Of a stretch of DNA of 64,000 nucleotides, positions 32,891 to 44,699 are shown one piece after another (within the stretch, counting starts at the first letter, position 1; each line of letters starts with the position of its first letter). Position numbers and translations under genes: made by a program. The DNA comes from Welwitschia mirabilis (Eukaryota > Gnetophyta > Gnetopsida > Welwitschiales): NCBI GenBank assembly GCA_051453625.1, contig JBOZIK010000001.1:71142082-71206081 (forward strand), given 5' to 3'. The notes beneath the pieces were generated by a model. The model saw nothing but the letters and a program-made list of their open reading frames with translations, searched no databases and was not told where the DNA came from.

Positions 32891-34140
32891 CAAAATGTTG
32901 ATGTTATATCTTAATAGGAAGAAAACATCATTTACCAAAAATAAGTTTACATGAGGTCATGTAAATGGATGTCTTACAAGTTGTATGATAAGGTCCTAGT
33001 GCAATACTAACCATTTTTTAAAGAATTCTGGTAAGCTTAGGGTTAGTTACTTCCACTTGGTGATTGGTTTAAGGATGATATGTAGTAGCTACCTTATCAC
33101 TGATACCATGTATAAACATAAAGTTTCTAAATATTATTGAAAATGGATTCTTTTATTACTAATAATAACTTTAGGATGACTGAAATAAGAAATTACTTAA
33201 TGTTTTAAGAATTTAATAATAGTCTTAGCATCACAATATTTATAAGCTTTAGATTCTATTCATTAACATCATCCACACAAATAAAAATATAAACATTACC
33301 AAATGAGGGTGGAAAATGTCCAATAAAATCTATGTTCTAAACACCAAAAGGTTCATAAACAATGATAGAATCAAAAGGAATTTTGTTTCTTCAAGTAATA
33401 CTATCCATCCATTAACATTTACCACTTCATTGGCATTTCTAAAAAGTGTGGGCTAAAAGAATTCAACATTTTTTTTCTTTTTAAGAGATAGTGGATAGGT
33501 AATTTTTTATTACACAAATGCCTAATGGCACTTGGGATTAAGAAATCTATGCTATTTATATTCCTCACCGATAGCAGTTAGGTAATTTTCTACCATACAA
33601 AAGCCTAGTGGAACTTGGTCTTATAAAATTTATTTCATTTATATTATTCATCACTATTAGGATTTGAACTTTAGATCTCTACGTTCAGGTCTCTATGACC
33701 TTACCACTCTGGTAAGAATTCATTGATAAAAGAAGTTAATATTTAAAAATCTATATTGGTTTTATTTCCACTAAAATGATTACAACACACTAAAAAAACT
33801 CTAAGAAAATAAACCTTTGGTTCTTTAGTTCACACCTTTAAAAGACTTAGTCAGTACAATATTTTAAAAAAGTGATGGTTTCTATAAGAATTTATGCTAT
33901 TAAGATAGAATTTTATTTTGCTTGTAGTAAGACATATTACTATAAATTTACCATAGGATTTAAAATTTACAATATCAACAAAATAAGTTAAAACATTAAT
34001 AGAAAATAAATTTTAATCATGAAAAATTTTACTAATTTTAGATAAATTGATAAAAAAGGAAAGATAAAATAAATGATTAGTAATACGATTTTACTTCTGC
34101 CTTTATGCTTAATAGTGATATCAAATTCTTGGATAAGCAA
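32890..34140 (-). pseudogene. Element C integrase (broken, split by a SINE)
   Basis: Minus-strand blocks: PTLFRNANEVVNVNGWIV (about 33,375-33,430, the end of the HHCC finger with the cysteines lost), then NIDFIGHFPPSFGNVYIF (about 33,270-33,325, first catalytic Asp kept), then VIISNKRIHF (about 33,140-33,170, second catalytic Asp changed to Asn by G>A). A block for HGISDKVATTYHP lies near 33,062-33,102. The C-terminal part after about 32,890 is missing. A SINE interrupts the zinc-finger side at 33,466-33,713. Stops are frequent, so it is inactive. Confidence 0.85.
33466..33713 (-). mobile_element. tRNA-derived SINE inserted in element C integrase
   Basis: The minus strand starts with an A-box-like ACCAGAGTGGTAAGG (33,699-33,713) followed 29 bp later by a B box GTTCAAATCC (33,660-33,669), the internal RNA polymerase III promoter of tRNA-derived SINEs. 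The 3' end is an A-rich tail (complement of 33,469-33,482). A 9-bp duplication aagaattca flanks it exactly (33,457-33,465 and 33,714-33,722), as left by LINE-assisted insertion. The body contains an 83-bp internal duplication (about 33,493-33,575 and 33,576-33,658). It is shorter at its 5' end than a full tRNA head. All hallmarks agree, although the family is not named. Confidence 0.85.
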
Positions 34141-34143
34141 ATC

Positions 34144-34470
34144 CTAATGCACAAGATGAAGTTTAAATAATAACTTATGAAGAATATATTTTAAAGTGAC
34201 ATAATTGATAAAGATAATTGCAAAATAACTAATAAGATAGAGGTGAAACTTTTTAAGAGTATGAATAACTACTAAAATATCCTTTTCTATAGTGGAACAA
34301 TTAAATTTCACATCATGCAAAGTCTTACTAGCATAAGAAATAACATAGGATTTATGCTTAACAGTTTGACCTAAAATAGTACCTGCCATAGAATCATTTG
34401 CATTAGTCATTACCACAAATGAAAAAACCAAGTATGACTTTGAGGAATAGGTAGAAATGATAAAAATTCT
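34144..34470 (-). pseudogene. Element C RNase H (broken)
   Basis: Minus strand 34,144-34,431 is a 95-codon open stretch reading GTILGQTVKHKSYVISYASK, then a TLHDVKFNCSTIEKDILVVI-like segment, then NYVTLKYIL. This matches 'GAVLGQRxxKxxHVIYYASKTLNEAQxNYxTTEKELLAVV' of Athila-type RNase H. The first catalytic Asp position (normally 'CDASD') reads TNAND, partly lost. Removes the RNA strand of the cDNA hybrid when intact. Confidence 0.88.
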
Positions 34471-34746
34471 TTAAGTTTTTAAAAATTGAGTACACAATTA
34501 GGTATCTAAGAAAGAGATACATCTTTAAGAAGTAATTTCATCAAAGGTTAACTAATAGAATTAAAAGATGGAATAAAATAATAATAAAAACTAATGTATC
34601 ATAAGAAAGTTATTATATCTTTTAATATAAGTAGGAGTAGGAATAGAAGGAATGATATTAATATTATCATAATCTCATTCTATTCCTTTTTCAGAAATGA
34701 TATTCCCTATAACAATGCCTCTAGTAACTATAAGATAACTTCTCAT

Positions 34747-35300
34747 TCAACTAAGTTTAAGATTAGGATCAATATAATTATTCAAGTTTAATTTTATACA
34801 ACATATTATTTGATTAAAAGAATCATCATATAAAGAAAAATCATTCATACATATTTCTAAAAATTCATCTATGAATTTAGTAAAAAGACCAGACATACAT
34901 ATTTGAAAAGTTATAAGAGCATTATATAGACTAAAAAACATGCGATAACATATAAAATTTCCAAAAGAACAAGTAAAATTGGTTTTATCTTGATTTTATA
35001 GAGATATAAAAATTTGATTATAACCATTATATCCATCCAAAAAATAGTAAAAATGATGATTATAAAGTTTATCAAGAATTTCATTAATCAAAAAATAAAA
35101 AAAGATATTTGTTAATATAAGAATTTAGAGTGTGAAAATCTATACAATTTCACCATTTACCATTCTTTTTAAAACAACTTGCAAAGGTCTCACTATTTGC
35201 TATATGCAATGGGATAAATGATATCATCTATTTAAAGTTTTATAATCTCTCCCCTAACAATGTCCCTAAGATTTGGATTTAGCCTATGTTAAGGTTGACA
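34747..35300 (-). pseudogene. Element C reverse transcriptase (broken, catalytic Asp lost)
   Basis: The minus-strand open stretch 34,747-34,941 contains FSLYNALITFQICMSGLF and FLEICMNDFSLYDDSFNQ. This is the RT palm region, with the usual Y/F-M-D-D motif changed to C-M-N-D. Further upstream (to about 35,300) only scattered RT blocks remain, for example WxIHTLNxY-like residues near 35,120-35,150. Loss of the first motif aspartate would abolish catalysis. Confidence 0.86.
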
Positions 35301-35990
35301 AATAGGTTTTACATCAAGTTCCAAATATATATGATAAAAAACAAACTAAAGTATGAATACTAATTAAATCATGATAAAAACAACCAAAGGCTTAAGGGAT
35401 TTCAATTAATAAGTCGATAAGTCCTTTTTATTAAAAAGGAGTAAGATTTGTAGTAATTATAATAGTTTTAAACTAATTACTACTTAGATATATGTACTTT
35501 AAATTATCATGTAGAGATTTTAAATCATCATTAGCAATATTACAATACTAAAAATATCATTAAAAGAGATATTAATTTATATACCATTAAAAGCACAATT
35601 AAAATTTTCAAAGTAAACACATTGAATAAAAGTGCTAATTTTATTTAAATCTAAATAAGATGTGATAAGAAGTTTATATTAAGAATTCAAACATAGCATA
35701 TCATTCAAAATTAAAAATAAATCATAACTTAGAGGTTGAAATTTAGGTAAAGGTAAATGTCTATTTAGTAGATCTTTTTCTTTTAATTATAAAATAAATT
35801 AAATATAATAGAAAGATTACTAAAAGTAATTTTTAGTATACCTAATCTATAGTTAATCTCTACATTAGTAGTTGCAAACTAAGGTTAATTAAGAATGATG
35901 GAGTAACTAGATAAATTCATAAGAACTTTAAGAATTACAAAGTTAATAAAATAAATAGGTTTATTAATTAAATTAATATATCTTTCAATA
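35300..35990 (-). pseudogene. Element C protease-RT linker and RT N-terminus, degenerate
   Basis: No conserved block is secure in this stretch apart from weak similarity to the protease-RT linker. It lies between the recognised RT and protease segments on the same strand. Confidence 0.45.
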
Positions 35991-35991
35991 T

Positions 35992-36189
35992 TTATAAAGG
36001 CTTCACTAATGTTTTACTAACCATAGAAATAGTTACATTAATTGGATCTACATGGTTGGAACCCAAGGCATGAAAAAAAAGTTTAAGCATAAGATTTAAA
36101 CTAGCTTCTAAATCTATCAAGGCATTTTTAATGATATGATCACCAATGGTAACGGTAATAGTATGGGATCTAAGATCACTATATTTCAT
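35992..36189 (-). pseudogene. Element C aspartic protease (truncated reading, near-intact core)
   Basis: A 65-codon minus-strand stretch reads TITVTIGDHIIKNALIDLEA, then SLNLML and later DPINVTISMVSKTLVKPL. It matches the Athila protease pattern 'TIxCTIGxHxxxKALLDLGASVNLLP...LKPTxVTLQLADRSxxxP'. The catalytic Asp is kept and the following Leu-Gly is Leu-Glu. A second copy is at 37,690-37,815 in the extra contig. Confidence 0.88.
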
Positions 36190-37252
36190 AGGTATTTTAG
36201 ATTACCAAAGGCATGTATTAGAGGTAGTGGACTTAATTGTTTCTTTAAATAGTTGAATTTTTCTTTTATGATTGAAAAGATATTTAAGAAATTTAGCATC
36301 AAATGGGATTTTATTTATTACCTTGAAATGAGAATTTAATATTAACACATTTAAATATTTTATAAATATTCTCATAATTACTACTTTTATGAAGTTGAAA
36401 ATGATTTAAAAACGAAATGAAACCATCTAAATTTCTCCTTTGAAAATTTTTTCTAGATTTAGATTATAGATTTTTATTAAATTTTATGAACTATTACCTT
36501 CTTAAAATTTTAGAAGTATAATTAGAAATTAATCTTACACTCTTAATCTAGTAGAATTTGCATTTATGTACTCTTCCATCACATGATTTGATTTTGGATT
36601 AAGAGTACCTTAAGATGGTAACATAGGATGACTCTCCTTCTTATCTTATTATTGGAACATAAAATTAAGCATTTGTTGAATTGTTTCCATTTGATTAACT
36701 AATAAATTTATTATTTCTTATATATTTTATTATCTTGAGAAGGTAAAAGAGGTAAAGATTCAAGTTGACATTAAGATTAATTACTATCAAGATGAAAAGA
36801 ATTAGAATTTTAAGGAAGATTGTTTTGATGAAAATTTGATTGCTTATTGAATAGAAAGGAAGCATAATAATTTTTACTAAAGATATGATATTTATAAAAA
36901 ATGATGATGATGCAAATAATTTTAAGTTATAATAAACTTTTAACATGACTTAATGAAATGACAATCTACTTAATACAACATACAAAAAAATGGACTTGAA
37001 GAAGACTAAGTTAGATTTTGCTTAAATTATCTTAATTTAATTTAAGATTTTTTAGTTGAGTAAATAAAACTTATATTTTTTTGTATAATTCATTAATTGT
37101 TTTATCCTTCTTTATAAGATCATTCAAGATAATCTTGCTTTTAACATGACCATTTTTGATGTTTTTCCACCTATGTATAAGTTTTACCATTTTTTCTAAT
37201 TCCTTAGAAGATCTATTAAGTGTAGCATCTAGTAATTTCCTAGTAGTTAAAG
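36190..37252 (-). pseudogene. Element C Gag, C-terminal part (broken)
   Basis: Minus-strand remnant between the protease and the first 100-N gap. It aligns along its length with 37,830-38,855 in the extra contig, and its right end (ELEKMVKLIHRWKNIKNG-like residues near 37,150-37,210) continues naturally into the sequence after the second gap at 41,314. Confidence 0.7.
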
Positions 37253-37352
37253 NNNNNNNNNNNNNNNNNNNNNNNNNNNNNNNNNNNNNNNNNNNNNNNN
37301 NNNNNNNNNNNNNNNNNNNNNNNNNNNNNNNNNNNNNNNNNNNNNNNNNNNN
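37253..37352. other. Assembly gap, 100 N (left edge of extra contig)
   Basis: Conventional 100-N gap. Together with the gap at 41,214-41,313 it brackets a 3.86-kb contig that duplicates neighbouring parts of element C. Confidence 0.99.
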
Positions 37353-37689
37353 AATCATTACTTACATATTGAATTTTAGGAATAAGTAATGTTTATTTAA
37401 TTTAAAAGCCCTTTTCTTCCAATTAGAAAATAAATTCAAGGTAATGAAAATATTGTTAAAAAGTATTTTTAATGCACCCAATCTATAGTTAATATGTATG
37501 TTCGTAGTTGCAAAGCAAAATCAACCAAGAATAATAAGATACTTGGTTGAATCTATAAGGACTTTAAGAATAATAAAGGTGATAAGATAAATGTATTCAT
37601 GTATTTGAATTAATACATCTATCAAAACTATTAATTATTTAACTAAATTTTCATTAATCATAAAAATAGTTTCATTAGTAGAATCTACA

Positions 37690-37815
37690 TGATTAAAACA
37701 TAAGGCTTAGAAAATAGGTTTAGACATAACATTGACTATGGCTTCTAAATCTAGTAAGTATTTTTTAATAATATGATCATCAATAGTAATGGTAATGGTA
37801 GGGGATTTAAAATTA
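37690..37815 (-). pseudogene. Second element-C-type protease core (broken)
   Basis: The minus strand reads TITITIDDHIIKKYLLDLEA followed by IVNVM, matching the protease at 35,992-36,189 with many substitutions. The catalytic Asp codon is kept. Stops occur on both sides. Confidence 0.75.
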
Positions 37816-39725
37816 CCATGTTTAATAGGAATTTTTATTTGTAAAAGACAATTAGTAGAGTAATAAGGTTAACTATTTCTTTAGATGATTTTTTGTTTAA
37901 TGGATGTAAACATATTTGAGAAATTTAGCATAAGACAACATTTTTTTGATTACTTAAGAAGAGGAAGATTAATATTAACATATTTAAAGAATTTATGAAT
38001 ATCCTCATAATTATTAGAAACATTATTAAATTAAGAATGACTTAATTTTGTCTTTAAAAACTTTTTAATAAAATTAAATTTAAGTTTTTATATTAATTCC
38101 TCTAAATTGTCACACTTTTTTAGCTTTAGTATTGGGCTTAAGAATAACTTTATTACTTCTTAGTGTAATACCATTTGCATTAGTTTAGTCTTTTATCACA
38201 TTAGTTGATTTGGAATTAGGAGTTAAATAAAATAAAAAGCTAGGATGACTCTCCTTATTTTGTTGTTGAACATAAAATTAAGTGTTTTATGTGTCTATTC
38301 CATTTGATTCACTAACAACTTCATCATGTCTTCTAATATATTAACTTAATGATATGGAAGAGTTAAAGATTTATGTTGCCACTAAGATTGATTACTATAA
38401 GGATAAAAGCATTATGATTTTGAAAAAAATTACTTAGTTGAGGATTGGAACACTTATTAAACAATAAAGGAGCATAATAATTTTAATCAAATGCATGATC
38501 TTTAAATAAAGGATGATGATGCAAATCACTTAAGCTGCCTTAAAGTTTTAATACAACTTAATGAAATAATTCTCTAGTTAATACAATTCTTAAAAACATG
38601 AATTCTAAGAAGAAGAATGAGTTGGATTTTGCTTAAACTTCACTTTTTTTAATTTAAGATTTTTTAATTGAGTAGAGAGAACTTTCATTTCCTTTGATAA
38701 CGCATCATTTGATTTATTATTTTATAATATCATTCAAGGTAATATTACTTTTAACATAGTCATTTTCAATATATTCCCATCTATGTATAACTTCTACCAT
38801 ATCTTACAATTCCTTCCAAGCTTCATTAGGTGTTGCATTGAATAATTCTTCATTAATTAGAGTTTGTACCATTTTTTTAATATATATTATAAAAATTAAA
38901 CTAATCTTTAAAATTAAAAAACATGATTGGATTTTTAATCAAAAGATCTCTAAAATACTTAAAACATTTAAAATAAGATTTACTATAAGACTTATTGAAG
39001 CTAGTAATAAGTTTTTTTTATTTTATTAATATGTGTTATTGGTAGAAATGTTTAATAACTTTTCATGATCTAAAATATTTTTATTATTACAAATAAGTCC
39101 AAGTTAATGTATAGTACTATCTTTTAAAAAAGAGGAAAAATTACTTATTTAACTACATCTAAATAAATTTAAGGTGTAATCTTATAAATTAAGTTAAATT
39201 CCTTAAGAAACTAATACTGATCCTCATAACTTAAATTATAAAAATTAGGAAAATCCTTAAGATTTTTGGAAGAGAGTATAATATCAAGGACAAGAAAAAT
39301 CAGGAATTAATTTTTTGACCAATAAAAAGTTTCTTAAGAGCAGGTTGAGGATTAAGATTTTAAGCATTACTACCTTAGATAACCATTTAAAAAGTAAGAG
39401 AATATGAGGTCTTAACAAGGTAATTAAACTCTTGAGAAGGTTGTTATGATAATAAAGATAACAAAGGTAGAGTTGGCAATATAGCCTTAGAATTATGTAA
39501 TCTTTTTAATTATTTACTAGTACAAATTCAAGAAAAAAGATAAATGTAGAAAAAGTAGTAAAAGTTAAAACATGTACACCAAAAATGCTAATTGAAGTCT
39601 TGTGGTACTTATTAATTCATTGATGCATTTGTAATATAGAAAATAATGAAAAATAAAACAACCTCCATAAATGTATACCTATTTAAAAAATTAGCATGAT
39701 ATTTCATATATAAAAAACACATGTG

Positions 39726-39741
39726 TTCCCTAGTAATGCCA
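39726..39741 (-). other. PBS of the extra element-C contig (tRNA-Asp type, degenerate)
   Basis: Minus strand TGGCATTACTAGGGAA aligns with TGGCGCCGTTGCCGGGGA allowing a 2-bp deletion and transitions. It lies 7 bp from the LTR start. Confidence 0.6.
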
Positions 39742-39748
39742 TCAATTT

Positions 39749-41213
39749 TGAATGAATAAAAAACTCAAATTTTAAAAGAAGGATACCACTCTTTAAGTCT
39801 TTACAAAAATGTTTGCCTTAATAATTTAACTCAGGGAAAGGAAATCAAGCATAAATAACTCAAATAAAGCATAAATAAGTTTCCTCATAAAAATTGGATA
39901 CATAGTGAAAGCATAAAAGTATCTAATTGATAAAACACTTTAGCATAGATTGTTTTGCAAATACTATAATTTTCTTTACTAAGCTATTACTACATAATAA
40001 AACAAATATCTGTAAGTGACTTTCATGTAATTACAACACATGATAAATAATTACATTAAGAACTACATGTGTACAAAAAAAAAAAAAAAAAAAAAAAAAA
40101 AACAATTTCATAAGATGTAAAAAGAGAAATACATTTTAAGAGAAATAATTAAACATTTAATTTGAATTTACTGATCATTTATAACTCAAATTAAGGATTA
40201 GAATATTAAAATAATTAAAGCTACTCAAGTTATTATTTATGTGAAAATGATTTTTCATGAAAAGTTTACTATGTAAGACAATGTAAAATGAATGCATATA
40301 AGTCATTTAAACATTTTATTAATATCACAACAACTTAAAATCAAAAGATAGAACTTAAAAAGGATGATTCTTCAAACTAACATAGCAAACTAATTAACTT
40401 TAATAATATTTTTACCAAGGTTTAATATATTTAACTTGAATGGTAGCTCTTAATTAAGCATGAAATAAGTTATAAAAGTAATGTAACATCTAAAATTGGA
40501 TTACAAATAAATAAATAATTGATAAAAATCAACATTTGAATGTTTCTGTAGTCAAAGTAAAACTTAGTTAATTTCATGATATTTTAACAAAAAGAAAGAC
40601 AAAAGAAAAGGCAAAGAAAAGAGAAATAATAACTAGAAGAAATTTTAGAAAGAAGACTAAGAAATTTTTAAAAATTTCAAAATACTCATAATAGATTGAA
40701 AAATAGGTCTCTAGAGCCAAACATTCAAGATCAATTTAAACCAATTGAAACTAGTAAGAAATAGCCTTACTAGAAAAATTTACAAAATTATGATAAAATT
40801 ATTTTAATTAAGAATATTGAGAAAACTATAAGACTTGAAAAAAATGGGTTTTATATTTTTAAAGTACTCAAAAAATCATAGAAGATCAAATATTAAAATT
40901 TTAAAAATGCATTAATATTGATAGAAAAATTTAATATAAAAAAAGGAAAAATTAAGATTTTATAGTTTAGGAAATTTTTCAAGTAAAATTATAATTTTGC
41001 TATGAATGGCAAAAAATACAATTTTGGAGGTCAACATGAAATTTCTTAGATAATTATAATAATTCCTAAATAAAAGTTTAGAGCAATTAGAGTTGTATAA
41101 AATGATATATGGTTAAAGTAAGCACTAAAATTAACTATTTTGCTTCAATTTCAAAAAAGAGAAGATAGGAAATAGAGAAAGAGAAAGGTAGTAATCTAAT
41201 AATGAAAATTTTT
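39749..41213 (-). repeat. Partial element-C LTR (third copy)
   Basis: Starts tgaatgaataaaaaactc and aligns with the beginnings of the LTRs at 26,951 and 42,193 for about 1.46 kb, then stops at the 100-N gap. It contains a run of 28 A (40,075-40,102) where the other copies have short A/T-rich sequence. Confidence 0.82.
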
Positions 41214-41313
41214 NNNNNNNNNNNNNNNNNNNNNNNNNNNNNNNNNNNNNNNNNNNNNNNNNNNNNNNNNNNNNNNNNNNNNNNNNNNNNNNNNNNNNNN
41301 NNNNNNNNNNNNN
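41214..41313. other. Assembly gap, 100 N (right edge of extra contig)
   Basis: Conventional 100-N gap; see the matching gap at 37,253-37,352. Confidence 0.99.
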
Positions 41314-41970
41314 TAAGACAAATTAAACCAATATTTAAACTTCAAAACCATGATTGAGATTTTTAATAATAAGATATCTAAGACATTCAAAATCTTTAAA
41401 ATAAGATTTTATTATAAAATTGCTTAAAGCTACTAATAAGATCCCTCATTTGATTAATATGAGTTGTAGGTAGATGTTTCTTCATAAAAGATTCTTTAAA
41501 GTTTACAAGATTTAAAAGATCCTTATTATTATAGATAAGAATCATATGATGTCTAGATCTATTCTTTAGAGAAGAGGAATAATTACTCACAAAGCATAAT
41601 ATTGCAAACTAAATCAAATTTTTTAAGAAATCCATAAGCATCCTCATGATATAAACCATGAAAAGTAGGGCAAGATTTAATATTTTTTATAGGAACTATG
41701 ATATTTGAAGTGAAATAAATATAGGAATTTTGACCTTCAAAATGTTTTTCAAGAGGAGGTTGAAGATTAGAATTTTGAGCATTAATATCTTAGGTAGCCA
41801 TTTAAAAAGAAAGAGAATGAGATTTCAAGAAGTGATTCAAATCTTAGGAAGGTGACGTAATAATAAAGTTGAAAAAGTTAAATTAAAGATATAGGCTTAA
41901 AACTATGTAATCTTTCTAAATGTTTTCTAGTATGAATCTTAGATTTACTCATGAATGCATAGTATGAAAA
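41314..41970 (-). pseudogene. Element C Gag, N-terminal part (broken)
   Basis: Aligns with 38,885-39,540 of the extra contig and completes the Gag that stops at 37,252. The minus-strand open stretch 41,396-41,590 is part of it. No secure Gag motif is visible on its own; the call rests on alignment and on position just before the PBS. Confidence 0.6.
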
Positions 41971-42170
41971 ATAATATAAAGAGAGATGTAAAAGAAGATG
42001 ATAAATTTAAGGTCATGTGTACCTAAAAGGCTTATTGGAGTAATGCAGTGCTTATGGATTTATCGATGCATTTGTAATATAGAAAACACTTGAAAACAAA
42101 GCAAATTTCATGAGTATAGGGCTATTTATAAAGATAAGTATACTATTTCATATAAAAATAATTACAAGTA

Positions 42171-42188
42171 TTCATAGTAATGGAACCA
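42171..42188 (-). other. Element C primer-binding site (tRNA-Asp type, degenerate)
   Basis: Minus strand TGGTTCCATTACTATGAA matches TGGCGCCGTTGCCGGGGA at the expected distance (4 bp) from the LTR start at 42,193. Differences are mostly transitions. Confidence 0.68.
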
Positions 42189-42192
42189 AATT

Positions 42193-44137
42193 TGAATGAA
42201 GAAAAAAATCAATTTTTAAAAATGAAAAAAATCCCACTCTAATACTTCATAAAAGTATTTGTATACTTAACATAATAATTTAACTTAGGAAAAATAAATC
42301 AAGCAAAAATACTTTACAATAAGTCATAAATAAATCTTTTAGGTTAAACTACATATATAGTGGAAGTAGTATCAAACTGATGGATACTTGTCATAGATCC
42401 TTTTAAATAATTCGATACATTACTTTATTAAAATTTTACTTTACTGATAAAGCAACTATATGTAAGTGACCTTCAGGTAATTATAACACATGACATATAA
42501 TAATCATCAAGTACTACATGTGTTTTAAAAAAACTAAATTTCATGAGATGTGCATAGAGAAATTCAATTTAGAAAATAAATAATATTCTACAAATATCAT
42601 TCTAAATATTATTTATAACTTAAACGATGATTAAGAGAGTCAAAATAGTTAGAAGTACTTAAGGCATTATTTATGCAAAAATGATTTTCCTAGAAACATT
42701 CACTACTTGAAATCATATAAAATAGATGCATATGAATCATTCAAACATTTCATTACATTCTACATTAATTATGCAATAACTTAGAATCAAAATACAAAAC
42801 TTTAAAAACATAGTTCTTCAAACTAACATAGTAAACTAATTAACTTTAATAATATTTTCACTAAATTATGATATAATTAATTTGAATGATAACTCTTAAT
42901 TAATCTTGAAATGAGTATAAAAGTAATGAAACATGTAAATTAGGTTATGAGTCAACAAATAATTAATAAAAAGTAACATATTAATGTCTACAAAATTAAA
43001 GTAAAATTTAGTGAAATCATAATACTTTAACTAGAACAAAGAAAAAGAAAGAAAAAGAAGAGAGATAAAATAAGAAGGGAAAAAATCAAGAAAGGGAATG
43101 TAGAAATTCTCATAATTGTCAAAGCCCTTATAACATATTATAAAATGAGTTTCTAGATTTAAATGTTTAAGATCAATTAAAATTAATTGAAAGCAATAAT
43201 GCATAAATCACTAAAAAATGCAAAATTATGATCAACTTTATATTAACCAAGAATATTAAAAAAACTATAATACTTGAGGAAAAATGGATTTCATATTCTA
43301 AAAGTATGCAAAAAATATTATAACATCATATCTTAACTTTCTAAGAATACATTAATATTGATAGAAAGATTCAATATGAAGAAACATAAAAATTAATATT
43401 TCATAGTTTAGAAAATATTCTTAAGTAAAACTATAACTTAACTATATATGATTAAAAATGGAAATTTAAAGGCCAAATTGAGGTTTATACACATAACATT
43501 AAAGTTTCTAAATTATAAGAGGAATCTACTAATAAAGGCTTAAAATAAAAGGAGTTGTAGGGAAAAAGAAATAATCAAAGCACTTAAATTCATTAGTTTC
43601 ACTTCAATTGAGAAAAAAAGAAAGAAAACAAAAATATTAATGTAAAACATGAACAAATTTTTATCTAAGAAAAGAACTTATGTACATGCTAAATTTATGC
43701 TATTGAAAAGAAGAAAATAAAAATTCATCATCCATTACTTTACAAAAAAGTTGGAATCATGAGAAAATGTAGTAGAAAAAATGTGAAGAATTGAGAAAAA
43801 AGAGAAGAGGAATAAAAAACATGCTTTCTTTGATGTAGAGTTACTAATCATACAAGATCAGATAATGCTATGATAGGTACTAAATGTTCTATAATTTCAT
43901 TAGCACTAAATAAGCAATATACTATAATAAGTCTAATTGAATTAAAATAAATAGAAGATGAAAATGCAGAAATTAAGTAAATATAAGCCTAAAAAACATA
44001 AAATTAAATAACACTTATTAATTTTAAATGCAATTAAATTATTTTTTATTAGTCTTTAATCCAAATGGTTCCAAGATCTAATGCCTTCTCCTCCTCTTGC
44101 ATTTTCCATTTACATGTACTTCACCATGCATATAATA
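42193..44137 (-). repeat. Element C 5' LTR, proximal part
   Basis: Aligns with 26,951-28,890. It is interrupted after 44,137 by copia E and resumes at 57,131. Confidence 0.88.
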
Positions 44138-44319
44138 TGCTAGGAAATGAGAATTCCCTAAAATGGAGAAGCACAAGATTTTCAAATTAAAGTCTTATTT
44201 CTCCTCTATATTATTCAATAAAGATTTTACTTAAATAAGAAAGCACAATACTATGATTTTCACGTATTCTTAGGTGTGAGATCATGATGTGTAATAGCTT
44301 AGAAATTTTCCCCTCAACA
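44138..44319 (-). repeat. Copia E 3' LTR
   Basis: Aligns with 56,962-57,130 ('aatggagaagcacaagatttt', 'tatttctcctctat', 'tgtgagatcatg'). The inner end is placed at ctcaaca and is uncertain by about 15 bp because the two copies differ there. Confidence 0.78.
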
Positions 44320-44488
44320 TGGGAATACACTCTCTTCTAAGGGACAACCAAAGTGCCTAGGGGGAAAACTTATAAATGTGACCTACAATAAAACCTTTAG
44401 AAAGGAGTTGCCTTGTGAAGAAACTACTTCATAAAAGAAGTAGTTAATTTGCTACTACACAACTCATAGTAGATAAGCTTATTCTTAT

Positions 44489-44585
44489 GCATTACACATC
44501 CAATATTGCTAGGCCAAAATGTGTACTACACATCCCATAGTACTATGCCATATAAGTACTACACATCTCGTAGTACTAGGAGTAG
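44489..44585. repeat. Three tandem copies of a 33-bp motif in copia E 3' region
   Basis: Units beginning gcattacacatcc (44,489), gtactacacatccc (44,523) and gtactacacatctc (44,556) share 'tactacacatc..tagtactag'. Imperfect and AT-rich; not a CRISPR. It lies between the 3' LTR and the pol remnant. Confidence 0.75.
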
Positions 44586-44699
44586 ATGTGACTTCAATTA
44601 CAGACTCAAAAATCAAATAAATCCCTTGATGAATAAAATAAAAATAAATTTGGCTCAACTCATTATCAATTCAATCTTAGATTGAAAAATTAAAAATTC

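Larger units (their letters stand above)
37353..41213 (-). mobile_element. Extra element-C-family contig: protease, Gag, PBS and 1.46 kb of LTR
   Basis: Minus strand. 37,690-37,815 reads a protease core (HHIIKK-like, then LLDLEAIVNVM); 37,850-39,540 aligns with Gag of element C; 39,726-39,741 is a PBS-like TTCCCTAGTAATGCCA; 39,749-41,213 is the beginning of an LTR. It overlaps both neighbours: its Gag duplicates 36,190-37,252 and 41,314-41,940, and its LTR duplicates 42,193 onward. Flanking 100-N gaps suggest it was placed here by the assembler. It is a genuine family member but probably not part of this insertion. Confidence 0.8.

Noticed and set aside
33660-33713. A functional tRNA gene
   Set aside because: A and B boxes are present but there is no complete cloverleaf or acceptor stem, and the segment is part of a SINE with TSD and poly(A) tail.
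44489-44585. Short regularly spaced repeats as a CRISPR array
   Set aside because: Only three imperfect units, no conserved spacer structure, plant retrotransposon context.
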